A stretch of 33,662 nt of DNA from the NCBI GenBank assembly GCA_002412715.1, contig DHVP01000039.1:227-33888 (forward strand), read 5' to 3'. The notes under the pieces are model-generated. The model was given only the letters and a program-made list of their open reading frames with translations, was not told the DNA's origin and searched no databases. The first letter of the stretch is position 1. Each line of letters opens with the position of its first letter. The stretch comes from Deltaproteobacteria bacterium UBA5205 (GTDB lineage Bacteria > Desulfobacterota > Syntrophorhabdia > Syntrophorhabdales > Syntrophorhabdaceae). Position numbers and translations under genes: made by a program. This document shows, piece by piece, positions 14,753 through 23,451 of the stretch.

Positions 14753-16174
14753 TTACCCTCCGTGTTGCGCGACCAGACTATCCCTCAGGGCTTTGAGCCT
14801 GCTGCTGATACCTACCTTGTACACATGGGGATTTTCGAAACGTTTGTACTCTGCGGGGAGCATCTTCAGCCGTTCCCGACTGTATTGCGCCGTCTGGGAC
14901 AGGGGAGGGGGATTATGGACGATCTTGCCCCCGGCCATTACAAGATGCAGCGATGGCTCGATCTTGCTGGCATTGACGGCAGAAGATTGATGAGGGACGA
15001 ATGGATGGTGCATCATGTCGATATTTGTCTCATCATCGAATCCGACCACGTCGGCGCCCAGGAACAGCCCTTGATCATTGATGGCGCGCCATACCTGCTT
15101 TTTGTCGGGCAGGGTGATTTTGAAAACATTCTCCGAAAGTTTGATGACCGGATGTCCATTGGTCCACGCCAACTTGTAGACACCATCAAGCGCCGCATCG
15201 GGTTGTCCTGTGACCAGGCTGGTCCCCACGGCGAAAACGTCGATAGGCGCCGCTTGTGCCACAAGGCTTCTGATGACATACTCATCGAGCTGGTTGGAAG
15301 CAGCAATTTTGACGTAGTGTAATCCCGCTTCGTCCAGCATGATACGACTTTGCTTGGCCAGGTAGGCCAGGTCCCCGCTGTCCAGACGAATAGATTTGAG
15401 GCGATGGTCCCTTCTTTCCATTTCCTTTGCCACCGTGATCGCGTTGGGTATGCCGCTTTTCAGGGTGTTGTAAGTGTCCACAAGCAATACGCAATCATCC
15501 GGGCGGGCGGCGGCGAAGCTTCGGAAGGCCTCGATCTCGCTTTCGCAGCTCTGCACATAGGAATGCGCCATGGTGCCGAATGCCCGCAGGTCGTAATCCC
15601 GTGCCGTCCGTACATTGCTGGTCCCCTCGAAGCCGCCGATGACAGCTGCGCGGCTGGCATGGTAGCCTCCGAATCCCTGCGCGCGGCGCAACCCAAAATC
15701 GATTAGCAGCCCATCTCCGGCAGCAAGGCGCATGCGGCTGGCCTTGGTGGCGATAAGTGATTGAAAATTGAGCATGTTGAGCAATACGGTCTCGATAAGC
15801 TGAGTCTCGATCAGGTTTCCGTCAACTCTCAGGATGGGGCGTGTCGGGAATACCACATCGCCTTCCGGTAGAGAATAGATGGTACCTCTGAACCTGAAGC
15901 CCTTCAGATAGGCCAGATAGTCCGGATGAAAAGACTGCGCTTTCAGAAAATCGAGGTCGTCCTTGCTGAAACGAAAGTCTTCCAGGATGGCCAGCAGATC
16001 CGGCAGACCGGCGAAGATCGTGTATCCGCCTTTGAAGGGATTCTTGCGAAAAAAGTAATCAAATACGGCCGATTCATCCTTTCGGCCCGCCAGGAAATAG
16101 GCCTGCCCCATGGTGAGCTCGTACAGGTCGGTATATGTTGCGGTGAGATCCAGAATAAGCTTTTTGTTCATCAT
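14753..16174 (-). CDS. pncB: Nicotinate phosphoribosyltransferase
   Basis: About 473 residues. It makes nicotinate mononucleotide from nicotinate and PRPP with ATP in NAD salvage, in the cytoplasm. Motifs: the N-terminal TATYTDLYELTMGQAYF with YELTM substrate segment, FGLRRAQG, EGTSNV, TMAHSYVQS with the His that is phosphorylated in the family, LLVDTYNTLKSG, SIRLDSGDL, AASNQLDEY and FAVGTSLVTG. Length fits the family. The start is uncertain: ATG at 16174 has GGAAGG partly overlapping it, and ATG at 16183 or GTG at 16207 are in frame. It is convergent with the CCG fragment and divergent from the amidohydrolase pseudogene. Confidence 0.93.
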   Translation of the reverse strand: MMNKKLILDLTATYTDLYELTMGQAYFLAGRKDESAVFDYFFRKNPFKGGYTIFAGLPDLLAILEDFRFSKDDLDFLKAQSFHPDYLAYLKGFRFRGTIYSLPEGDVVFPTRPILRVDGNLIETQLIETVLLNMLNFQSLIATKASRMRLAAGDGLLIDFGLRRAQGFGGYHASRAAVIGGFEGTSNVRTARDYDLRAFGTMAHSYVQSCESEIEAFRSFAAARPDDCVLLVDTYNTLKSGIPNAITVAKEMERRDHRLKSIRLDSGDLAYLAKQSRIMLDEAGLHYVKIAASNQLDEYVIRSLVAQAAPIDVFAVGTSLVTGQPDAALDGVYKLAWTNGHPVIKLSENVFKITLPDKKQVWRAINDQGLFLGADVVGFDDETNIDMMHHPFVPHQSSAVNASKIEPSLHLVMAGGKIVHNPPPLSQTAQYSRERLKMLPAEYKRFENPHVYKVGISSRLKALRDSLVAQHGG

Positions 16175-16358
16175 TCCTTCCATTCTATCTTTAGTCCGCG
16201 TGGACACACAAAGACCGCGTCCGATTGCAGTATAAAGGGTACTCCCGGCCCTTCCTGTGCGTCAAATGGTTTCTTTCCCGTATGTTGGCTCAGAAAACTT
16301 TTAGGCCGGGTGAAGACGCTCTCAGATGTCCCCAAAGTTGCTTGAAAAGAAGAATGGA

Positions 16359-17209
16359 ATGGCGTATAGAAATCACACTGTGAAGATCGACTTCCATACC
16401 CACATTTATCCTGACCGTGTAGCTTTTCAAACGGTCTCTACGGTTTGTCAGCGGGCGGGGATTGATGCCTATGCGGACGGTACTCTGGAGGGACTGAAAA
16501 GGTCCATGGCGGCTGCCGGGATCGGTCTTTCCGTAGTGGCGGCCGTGGCGACAAAGCCGGAGCAGGTTGTATCCATTCAACGATGGTTAACGGCCATTCG
16601 GCAGCCGGGCATTACAGCGCTGGCCGCCATGCACCCGCAGATCCTTTGAACTCCGAGCAGATGAAGATGCTGAAACGGGAAGGATTTCGAGGCTTAAAAT
16701 TGCACCCTGATTATCAGGATTTTTTTGTTGACGATCCCCGCGTGTATCCTTTGTATGAAAGGGTAGCCGCAGAAGGCATGTTCATTCTCTTCCATGCCGG
16801 TCTGGATCGGGGGCTTCTCCACCCGGTCCATGCTACGCCGAAGCGCCTGGCCGCGGTTCACAGGGCCGTTCCGGAACTTTGCATGGTTGTCGCCCATCTG
16901 GGAGGAGAAGAGGCTCACGAGGAAACGGCGGTACATCTGCTGGGGCGGAACATCTACCTGGACACGTCCTTCGTGCTGCGCAAGATACCCGGGACATTCC
17001 TGGAACGCTTCCTCAAGGAACACCAGGCGGAACGTTTGATATTCGCATCGGACAGTCCATATACAGATCAGGGGGAAGAGCTTCAGTTTCTTTTGCAGTT
17101 GCCGTTTCTGACAGAAAGCGACAAGGAAAAGATCTGTTTTTCCAATGCGGCCCGGCTGTTGGGATTGGAATATGGAGAGGACGCCCCCACGGCTGCCTCC
17201 GAGCGCTGA
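16359..17209 (+). pseudogene. TatD/amidohydrolase-like metal-dependent hydrolase, frameshifted
   Basis: The N-terminal half (frame from ATG 16359) carries KIDFHTHIYPD, the H-x-H metal site, and runs to ITALAAMHPQ before a stop at 16647. The second half, in another frame, resumes as DPLNSEQMKMLKREGFRGLK and continues with KLHPDYQ, MFILFHAG, MVVAHLGG and FASDSPYTD, which supply the remaining His and Asp ligands, to 17209. One base is missing at about 16630-16640. Joined, the protein would be about 283 residues, with all metal ligands and a normal TIM-barrel hydrolase layout. Everything else is intact, so this is either a very recent mutation or a sequencing error. Confidence 0.82.
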
Positions 17210-17228
17210 ACCGCCTTCGCAATCCGAA

Positions 17229-20075
17229 TCAGGCTAAATCCAGCGCCTTTCTCACCGCTTCCGCCAGTTCCTGTCGGGCAAGAGGTTTCATGAGGAATTC
17301 TCTTATCCCTGCTGCTCCTGTTATCGCCGGATTAACGTCGTCGCTGTGTCCTGTGCAGAGTATGATGGGCATATTGGGACGCACGGTGAGGATGCGTTGG
17401 GCAAGACGCATACCTGTCAGGTTGGGCATCGTCTGGTCGGTTATTATCAGATCGAACCGGGAAGGGTTTGCACAGAAGAGCTCCAGGGCTTCTGTACTGT
17501 CGGTGAGGGCCGTGACGGTATAACCGAGCCTTTCGAGGAGCCCCGTACCCAGCTCGGTTATTATCTCCTCATCGTCGATGAAGAGGATATGTTCCTTGCC
17601 TTTGGGGACTCCCGTGGATCGGACGGTATCGGATGTCTCATCGGTTACAGCCTTCGGGAGAAGTACCCGAAAGGTAGAACCGATGCCCTGGCTGCTCTCA
17701 ACGGTAATGTCGCCATTCAAGCTCTTGACGATCCCGTAAACCATGGCAAGCCCCATGCCTGTGCCGTCACCTACCCCTTTTGTCGTGAAGAAGGGTTCGA
17801 ATATCCTCTTCATGACTTCTGTATCCATACCGGTTCCCGTGTCCTGTACCGCTAGCTGCAGGTAGGAGCCGGGAGGAAGCCCCGAGCCCTTCGCATCGGC
17901 ATCGGCAAGAGTTATGGTGAGTTTTCCGCCATTCTCCCGCATGGCGTAGGCTGCATTGGTGGCGAGGTTCATGACTATTTGCTGTATCCCGGTGGCATCG
18001 GCAAGGACTGTGTCCGATGTGGCGGTAACATTCACATCGATCGTGATTGTAGTCGGCATCGAAGCCCTCAGAAGCTTCACTGTCTCCTTTACAAGGGGTT
18101 TTAAGGACAGGGGTTTTGCCTCGTATTCCGTCTTACGGCTAAAGGCGAGCATCTGTTTGATAAGATCACGCCCTCTGAAGCCGCCCTTGAGCACCAGTTC
18201 CAGGTGATGCCGTGCAGGACTGCCCGCGGGCAATTCGTCATCGAGCGCCATCTCGGTAAAGCCTATTATGCCTGCGAGGATGTTATTGAAGTCGTGGGCA
18301 ATACCGCCGGTGAGAGTGCCAAGGGCTTCCATTTTCTGCGCCTGGCGGAGCTGTTCTTCGAGGTGACGCAGTTCGGTGATATCCTGCACCGCCACTGTAA
18401 CCCCGATGACCTGTTCGGTCTCATCTTTCAGCGGGTTGATAATTTGCAGCCAGGTCCCCCTTACTCCCGGTAGTCCTCCTGTCGCGGCTGTGAACTCCAT
18501 ACCCGTAATTGGTTCGCCTCTTTTCATCACCTGGCGGAGCGCCGGTTCTATAATGTCTACCAGAGGTTGGGGCAGCAGTTCCTGAACGGTTCGGCCGATG
18601 TGCTCCGAGGGCGGCAGGCCGTTCAGATCCGCGAGACGTTGGTTGATTCTCAAGTACTTCAGATCACGGTCAAAGGCACACAGGCCTATGGGTGAACTAT
18701 CGTAGTATGAATCAATCTCCCTTTTTTGTCTGAGCGCGGTTTCCTCGCTTTCCCTGAGTTGGGAGGTTCTTTGCTCCACACGTATTTCCAGTTCATCACG
18801 GGACTTGCGCACCGCTTCCTCGGAATACTTCCGTTCGGTAATGTCCTGGAAGATTGTGGCGGCTCCCCAGATTTCGCCGGTGGTGTTCCTCAAAGGTGTG
18901 GCACTCGCAAGGATGATGGCCTGCGTTCCATCGCTGCGTCTGATGGTGAGTTCCGCATCGGCAACGCTTTGCCCCTGGAGGGCAAGCGTCAGGGGCAACC
19001 GGCCTGCCGGGACCGGCGTGCCGTCGGGCGTGGAAACGCTGTATCCTCCCGGCCGTCCATGAGCGTCTCCGGTGAACGGGCCGCCGAAGATCAGCCGGGT
19101 AGCGGTGCTTGCCAGCAGAGCCTTACCTGTCATATCCACCACAACAACCCCGGCGGGGGCTCCGTCCAGGACGGCCTGCAAGGTTGCACGGGACCGCTCG
19201 AGCGCCTCCTCCACCTGCTTGCGCTCGGCAATCTCCTGTTGCAGTTCGATGTTGGTATTGGTCAGCTTCATCTCGTCTTGTTTCAGTTTTCGGTAGAGAA
19301 TCTCCTGCGGTTTTGTCACGCTGGTTTCGATAAAGGCGAGATAAATCAGGTAGAAAGAGGCGATCTGGAACAGATGACCTACCATGTTGGTTATGCCGAA
19401 GGGATCTGCGTAGAGGGTAAAGGTCAAGCCGGTGACGATGGCCAGAATGATTGACCACACAATAATTCGCAACACCCGGGGATCGAAGGATCGGCGGTTG
19501 ATGGCGAGCAGTCCTATAGCTCCCAGCAAGATCAGGCAGATGAGATAGTCGCTGATCACCTTGAAGGGTGTCAAACCCACCCCCTCCACGATACAAGCCG
19601 GGAATACCCCCCAGTAAAAGACAGACAGGAGGATCAGTGAAGTTACCAGCGAATATACGGCGAACATGAGGGCGGAGTTAAGGCGGCGGTTGATAAACAG
19701 CGGAGCGATCAACAGTGATATGCTCAAGACATATCTGCCGGCTATGTAGAAAGTGGGTCCGAGGTTACCGTAGTCGGGAAATATGCCCATGTCCTTGTTG
19801 CCCAGCAGGTGGATCGAATCCAGGAAGGCGAAGAAAAGAAATGAGATGCCGGTAAACAGGAAATAGTTGTTGTCAACCAGGTGCCGTGAATTCCAGATTA
19901 TGGTGAAAGCGCACACGGCTATGACGATTGAGACCCCGTCAACAAAGCTGTGAAAAAGGTTATAATTGTACCTGCCGACGAAATAGAGGAGAATGAGCCC
20001 CACCATACCCGCGAGTGCAGCCGCATAGTGGGATGGGGTATAATGTTTTCTGTCTTTGTCGTCCCCGGTCTTCAA
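17229..20075 (-). CDS. MASE3-PAS-PAS hybrid sensor histidine kinase
   Basis: 948 residues in the open frame. Residues about 15-260 hold seven or so transmembrane helices with the MASE3 sensor pattern (WNSRHLVDNNYFLFTGISFL, GRYVLSISLLIAPLFINRR). A coiled linker leads to two PAS domains (about 292-412 and 450-580), each ending in a PAC-like IxGxxxxxxDITE. The HisKA box GGIAHDFNNILAG has His594. ATPase boxes are QQIVMNLATNAAYAM (N), DTGTGM (G1), FEPFFTTK (F) and GTGMGLAMVYG (G2). A C-terminal receiver (about 828-948) has the acidic pair DDEE and phospho-acceptor Asp880 in ITDQTMP, and Lys in MKP. The ligand is unknown. No separate regulator is adjacent. The start is uncertain: TTG at 20075 without a good ribosome site. 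Confidence 0.9.
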   Translation of the reverse strand: MKTGDDKDRKHYTPSHYAAALAGMVGLILLYFVGRYNYNLFHSFVDGVSIVIAVCAFTIIWNSRHLVDNNYFLFTGISFLFFAFLDSIHLLGNKDMGIFPDYGNLGPTFYIAGRYVLSISLLIAPLFINRRLNSALMFAVYSLVTSLILLSVFYWGVFPACIVEGVGLTPFKVISDYLICLILLGAIGLLAINRRSFDPRVLRIIVWSIILAIVTGLTFTLYADPFGITNMVGHLFQIASFYLIYLAFIETSVTKPQEILYRKLKQDEMKLTNTNIELQQEIAERKQVEEALERSRATLQAVLDGAPAGVVVVDMTGKALLASTATRLIFGGPFTGDAHGRPGGYSVSTPDGTPVPAGRLPLTLALQGQSVADAELTIRRSDGTQAIILASATPLRNTTGEIWGAATIFQDITERKYSEEAVRKSRDELEIRVEQRTSQLRESEETALRQKREIDSYYDSSPIGLCAFDRDLKYLRINQRLADLNGLPPSEHIGRTVQELLPQPLVDIIEPALRQVMKRGEPITGMEFTAATGGLPGVRGTWLQIINPLKDETEQVIGVTVAVQDITELRHLEEQLRQAQKMEALGTLTGGIAHDFNNILAGIIGFTEMALDDELPAGSPARHHLELVLKGGFRGRDLIKQMLAFSRKTEYEAKPLSLKPLVKETVKLLRASMPTTITIDVNVTATSDTVLADATGIQQIVMNLATNAAYAMRENGGKLTITLADADAKGSGLPPGSYLQLAVQDTGTGMDTEVMKRIFEPFFTTKGVGDGTGMGLAMVYGIVKSLNGDITVESSQGIGSTFRVLLPKAVTDETSDTVRSTGVPKGKEHILFIDDEEIITELGTGLLERLGYTVTALTDSTEALELFCANPSRFDLIITDQTMPNLTGMRLAQRILTVRPNMPIILCTGHSDDVNPAITGAAGIREFLMKPLARQELAEAVRKALDLA

Positions 20076-20225
20076 GAACGGTATTCTAACACAAGATAGC
20101 AGATGTTGTCACCGGTCACAGCGGAGGGCGGTCGGTTCCTCGCTTGCCTCCGCGGTTGTCCATCAGCCGGTGCTGAGATAAACGTGAAGAAAGGTACGGC
20201 ATAAGAACCAGGCCGTAAGTTGACG

Positions 20226-21115
20226 ATGATCGAGGCACCGATCCCGGAAAACCGGTACTCGGATCACCAACCGGTTCTTAATCTCCCCCGTCACATCTAT
20301 GATATAATACCGCGCATGGTGGCTAAAATCCCCGAACCCTTCACCCCGAAGCGTATGAAGCGCATCGGGAGAGGTACCCTGCTTGGGATTCTTGTGGGTA
20401 TCGTATCCGGCCCGGGCGGAATAGTTTTCAATTACATGATCAACGTCGGTACCCGATTCTTTACTGGAGATTTAATTACCTACCTGATACCCGGTCATGT
20501 CTCCAGCTTAAATCTCCTCGGTTTCCCATCGATCGATGGATGATGTTATGGATCCCCGCTCTTGGAGGACTTCTTTCCGGTTTCCTTGTGTTTCGCTTTG
20601 CTCCGGAAGCGGAGGGGCACGGTACGGACGCCATGATTGACAGTTTTCATAGAAAGAAAGGGATCGTGCGAAAACAGGTGCCGGTAATCAAGACTATCGC
20701 GTCAGCAATCACGATCGGGTCAGGAGGCTCAGCAGGGAAAGAAGGGCCAATCGCACAAATTGGTTCGGGGTTTGGTTCCATACTCGCATCTCTTCTTAAA
20801 CTGAGCGATACGGAACGCGATCTGGTGGGGATCATCTCCATGACCGATCTCCGCACGGCAATGGCGGATGCATTCCTGCACCCTCTCCTCATTGCCAGGG
20901 ACATAGCTGTTACCGGGGTCATGGCAGTCACAATGGAAGACACCTTGAATGCGGCCTTAAAGGTAATGGCAGCCGTGAATGTGCGAGAATTGCCGGTTGT
21001 GAGCAAGGAAGATTCGAGAAAGATTCTCACAATGGTGAGCAGAAAGGACATCACGCGAGCATATCACGAAGAGATGGAACGGAATAAGAGCCGCAAAACC
21101 GGAGCAAAAAGTTAA
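20226..21115 (+). pseudogene. ClC-type chloride channel with CBS domain, frameshifted and internally deleted
   Basis: The first frame (ATG 20226, stop 20543) holds the cytoplasmic N-terminus and first helix of a ClC protein (RGTLLGILVGIVSGPGGIVF). A second frame overlaps it at ATGA (20540) and continues MLWIPALGGLLSGFLVFRFA, EGHGTDAMIDSFHRKKG and GSGGSAGKEGPIAQIG, the conserved GKEGP chloride-selectivity motif. At about residue 95 of that frame, after LLKLSDTERD, the rest of the pore is absent and the sequence jumps into a C-terminal CBS domain (LVGIISMTDLRTAM, then VMAVTMEDTLNAALKVMAA). Several hundred residues are deleted. No functional channel can result. Confidence 0.88.
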
Positions 21116-21305
21116 GAGTGGGGCATCTCTCGGACACCCCGCGCTGGTTTATTTAAGTGATGTTGACCAAGTTTCAAGCATGGTATGCATCCATCGAAAG
21201 TCGCAAGACACCATTTTATAGCATATAAGGCATGTATAACTGATGTATGGCGGAATGAGGTTATTCTGTTATTCCCGTAGAACGTATGAAACAGGTTCAA
21301 TTTTA

Positions 21306-21333
21306 TTGACATAAAAGACCGCATACGTAATAT
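21306..21333 (+). promoter_or_regulatory. Sigma70-type promoter of the six-cysteine protein gene
   Basis: Perfect -35 TTGACA (21306-21311), 16-base spacer, -10 TAATAT (21328-21333, five of six matches). Transcription would start near 21340, about 28 bases before the ATG at 21368, which supports that start codon. The preceding stretch 21116-21305 shows no gene. Confidence 0.75.
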
Positions 21334-21367
21334 TTTGCAGAGCAGACGCAAAAAAGGGAGGATCAAA

Positions 21368-21601
21368 ATGAGGTTCATGTTTTCCGTAGTTTTCCTGTTC
21401 ATGTTCGCGTTGACCGGTCTGGCAGCCGCTGAAAAACCAGCATCGAGTTGTGTCCAGAAATGCGAGGCAGCGAAGCAATCGTGCATGGCCCAGTACACCA
21501 AATCCGACAGTACCAGTGGAAAATATGTGACCCCGGAAGGGCACAAGACATGCTGGCAGGGCTATCACGAATGCAAGAAACAATGCCCTCCAGGCAAGTA
21601 G
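21368..21601 (+). CDS. Small secreted protein with mirror-symmetric six-cysteine pattern
   Basis: 77 residues from ATG at 21368, with GGGAGG 6 bases upstream; the earlier in-frame ATG at 21335 lies before the predicted transcription start. Residues 1-21 form a signal peptide (MRFMFSVVFLFMFALTGLAAA). The mature protein of about 56 residues has six Cys spaced C-x3-C-x6-C-x22-C-x6-C-x3-C, with charged helices around them (CVQKCEAAKQSC and CWQGYHECKKQC). The spacing is the same read in either direction, which suggests a disulfide-stapled helical hairpin in the periplasm. A metal- or haem-binding role is possible but no CxxCH is present. The family is not recognised. Confidence 0.75.
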   Translation: MRFMFSVVFLFMFALTGLAAAEKPASSCVQKCEAAKQSCMAQYTKSDSTSGKYVTPEGHKTCWQGYHECKKQCPPGK

Positions 21602-21702
21602 ACTGCTGAAGTTCCCGGGGGAAATCAAGGGGCCGGGCGCTGAATGATTTAATCATGGCTGGCGCCGCCTCGAAAGAATATCGATTATAACCAGCCCCTG
21701 TT

Positions 21703-22281
21703 TCAACCGGACGGTGAAGCGATGAGGAGGTAATGATACTTCCCCACGTCGGATACGCTGTCAATGCGAAAGTCAAAGGGTGTAAGGAGGTTTTCGACAT
21801 CCTCTTCCGAAAGCCTTATGGTCAGAGGCGGGCCGGGACTGCCTTCAATCTTCTTGAACTCCAGCACCGCGAGTCTGCCGCCCGGCTTTAACACCCTCAC
21901 CGTTTCACGCAGGACGGTCTCTCCTGTTCCGTCACGCAGCAAGTCGTGCAGGACGGTTGCCATGAGACAGATATCAATAATCCCGTCATCGAGCGGGATG
22001 CGTTTGTTCGCATCGGCCACCAGCGTGGTGATGTTGTGAAGGTGCCTGTCTGACGCACGCTGCCTCACCCGGGTCAGTCCTTCCGCCCACGCATCCACAG
22101 CGTAGATGCGGCCCTCAGACCCGGCAGCCTCCGCAAGAGGGATCGTATAATCACCGCTGCCCGCTCCGAGGTCAAGCAAAACCATTGACCTGTGCACATT
22201 GAGCATCTCGAAGAACCGTTTTGTGTCGATAAGGTCGAATGTGCTGCGGCCCGCTCCGTGCGGTTTTCGTGACTCGTTCAT
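21703..22281 (-). CDS. Class I SAM-dependent methyltransferase
   Basis: About 192 residues from ATG at 22281, where family-like sequence begins (MNESRKPHGAGRSTFDLID); the frame is open 30 codons further. Motif I is VLLDLGAGSGDYTIPLAE (SAM-binding glycine loop), followed by YAVDAWAEGL (acidic end of strand 2), DDGIIDICLMATVLHDL (motif IV region) and LKPGGRLAVLEFKK (post-motif). It resembles the UbiE/Methyltransf_11 group. The substrate is unknown; small-molecule methylation or arsenic/tellurite-type chemistry cannot be told apart. It stands alone on the minus strand, back to back with the IclR operon. Confidence 0.85.
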   Translation of the reverse strand: MNESRKPHGAGRSTFDLIDTKRFFEMLNVHRSMVLLDLGAGSGDYTIPLAEAAGSEGRIYAVDAWAEGLTRVRQRASDRHLHNITTLVADANKRIPLDDGIIDICLMATVLHDLLRDGTGETVLRETVRVLKPGGRLAVLEFKKIEGSPGPPLTIRLSEEDVENLLTPFDFRIDSVSDVGKYHYLLIASPSG

Positions 22282-22493
22282 ACTGTAAAATCCCCCCCGA
22301 CACACAGGTTCGTCCCCGTTCTCAGGGACATCGTTTCTGCTTATTTTGAGCATCACCGGCGGCGGTGTCAACTTTCACTGGCCCTGAAAATGCGGAAGTC
22401 ATTGCAATTGCTTCTTAAAACCTTGCACAAGAACCACTCTTCACTATCCAAATTTCGCCGCCGGGAGGCTTTTTTTGAACCGAGAATTTTTTC

Positions 22494-22523
22494 TTGACAA
22501 AGGTAGACGGATGGAAGTAGTAT
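22494..22523 (+). promoter_or_regulatory. Promoter of the iclR-liv operon
   Basis: Perfect -35 TTGACA (22494-22499), 18-base spacer, -10 TAGTAT (22518-22523, five of six). The start of transcription is expected near 22530, within or beside the palindromic operator. Confidence 0.75.
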
Positions 22524-22530
22524 TGTCATA

Positions 22531-22545
22531 TGGAACAGCGTTCCA
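22531..22545. promoter_or_regulatory. Probable IclR operator
   Basis: TGGAACAGCGTTCCA is a perfect 6-3-6 palindrome 7 bases downstream of the -10 box, and a further CGGAAC half-site follows at 22551-22556. IclR-family regulators bind such short TGGAAn/nTTCCA palindromes, so autoregulation by promoter occlusion is likely. Confidence 0.65.
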
Positions 22546-22571
22546 CGATACGGAACAAGAAAGGGGACGAT

Positions 22572-23387
22572 ATGGGTGATGTGTCGGAGAAGAGGTTCCA
22601 AAACAAATTACTGGAAAGAGCGTTTAATATCCTCGGCAGCTTCTCCCTTGATAAGAAGGAACAAACTTTGTCGGAGCTGTCACGGGCAGTGGGGCTGGCA
22701 AAGTCGACGTGCCACAGGCTCGTATCGACGCTGATCGCATTTGGTTATCTGAGCTACGACGAGTCATCGAAGTATTATTCTCTCGGGCCGAAATTGTTCG
22801 AACTGGGGTCAGTGGTCTATGACTCAATATCGCTGCGAAAGATCGCATCGCAGCACCTGAACGACCTGCTGTCAAAGGTGGGAAACAAGGCGATCGCCCT
22901 TGGCATCCTCGAGGATGATGAAATTATCTACGTTGATAGAAAGGAGGATGCGCACAACCCGATCAAGTTCAGCACTACTGAGGTGGGCAGGCACAGACCC
23001 CCGCACTTCGGTATGTTCGGGTTACTGTTCATGGCATATCTCAGCGATGAGGAAGTGGAACGACTGCTGAACAAATACCCGCTCAGCGCATTAACAGCGA
23101 AATCGATCACGGACCCTGCGAAATTCAGGGAAAGGCTGAAGGAGATTCGGAAGCTGGGCTATTCATTCGATGATGAGGGTGCATTCGAGAACCTCTCCGG
23201 TGTAGCGGCCGCCATCAGGGATGGAAGTAATTCAATTGTCGGAGGCGTTGGGTGCAGTTTTATATCGGCATCAGCGAACGATGAAGCGAGGCAGGCGGTG
23301 ATTTCGGCCGTGTGTGAAACAGCCGGGGCGATATCGCGAAGCCTGAGCAACATGGTGTTGCCGAAAGCGATCTCCGGAAGGAGATAA
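22572..23387 (+). CDS. IclR-family transcriptional regulator
   Basis: 271 residues from ATG at 22572, with AAGGGG upstream. The frame is open to ATG 22530, but that codon overlaps the operator and the expected transcription start. Residues about 8-70 form the winged helix-turn-helix (QTLSELSRAVGLAKSTCHRL is the recognition unit), followed by the ligand-binding GAF-like domain with typical IclR landmarks (IIYVDRKED, HFGMFGLLFMAYL, GYSFDDEGAFENLSGVAAAI). IclR proteins respond to small aromatic or carboxylic acids. As first gene of a transport-catabolism operon with its own operator, it most likely senses the imported substrate or its CoA product. Confidence 0.92.
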   Translation: MGDVSEKRFQNKLLERAFNILGSFSLDKKEQTLSELSRAVGLAKSTCHRLVSTLIAFGYLSYDESSKYYSLGPKLFELGSVVYDSISLRKIASQHLNDLLSKVGNKAIALGILEDDEIIYVDRKEDAHNPIKFSTTEVGRHRPPHFGMFGLLFMAYLSDEEVERLLNKYPLSALTAKSITDPAKFRERLKEIRKLGYSFDDEGAFENLSGVAAAIRDGSNSIVGGVGCSFISASANDEARQAVISAVCETAGAISRSLSNMVLPKAISGRR

Positions 23388-23451
23388 GATCGGATGCGGG
23401 TGGTGACAGGAGAGACACGAATGGTAGCCTTAGGAGGATAGGCAGAAGAGC

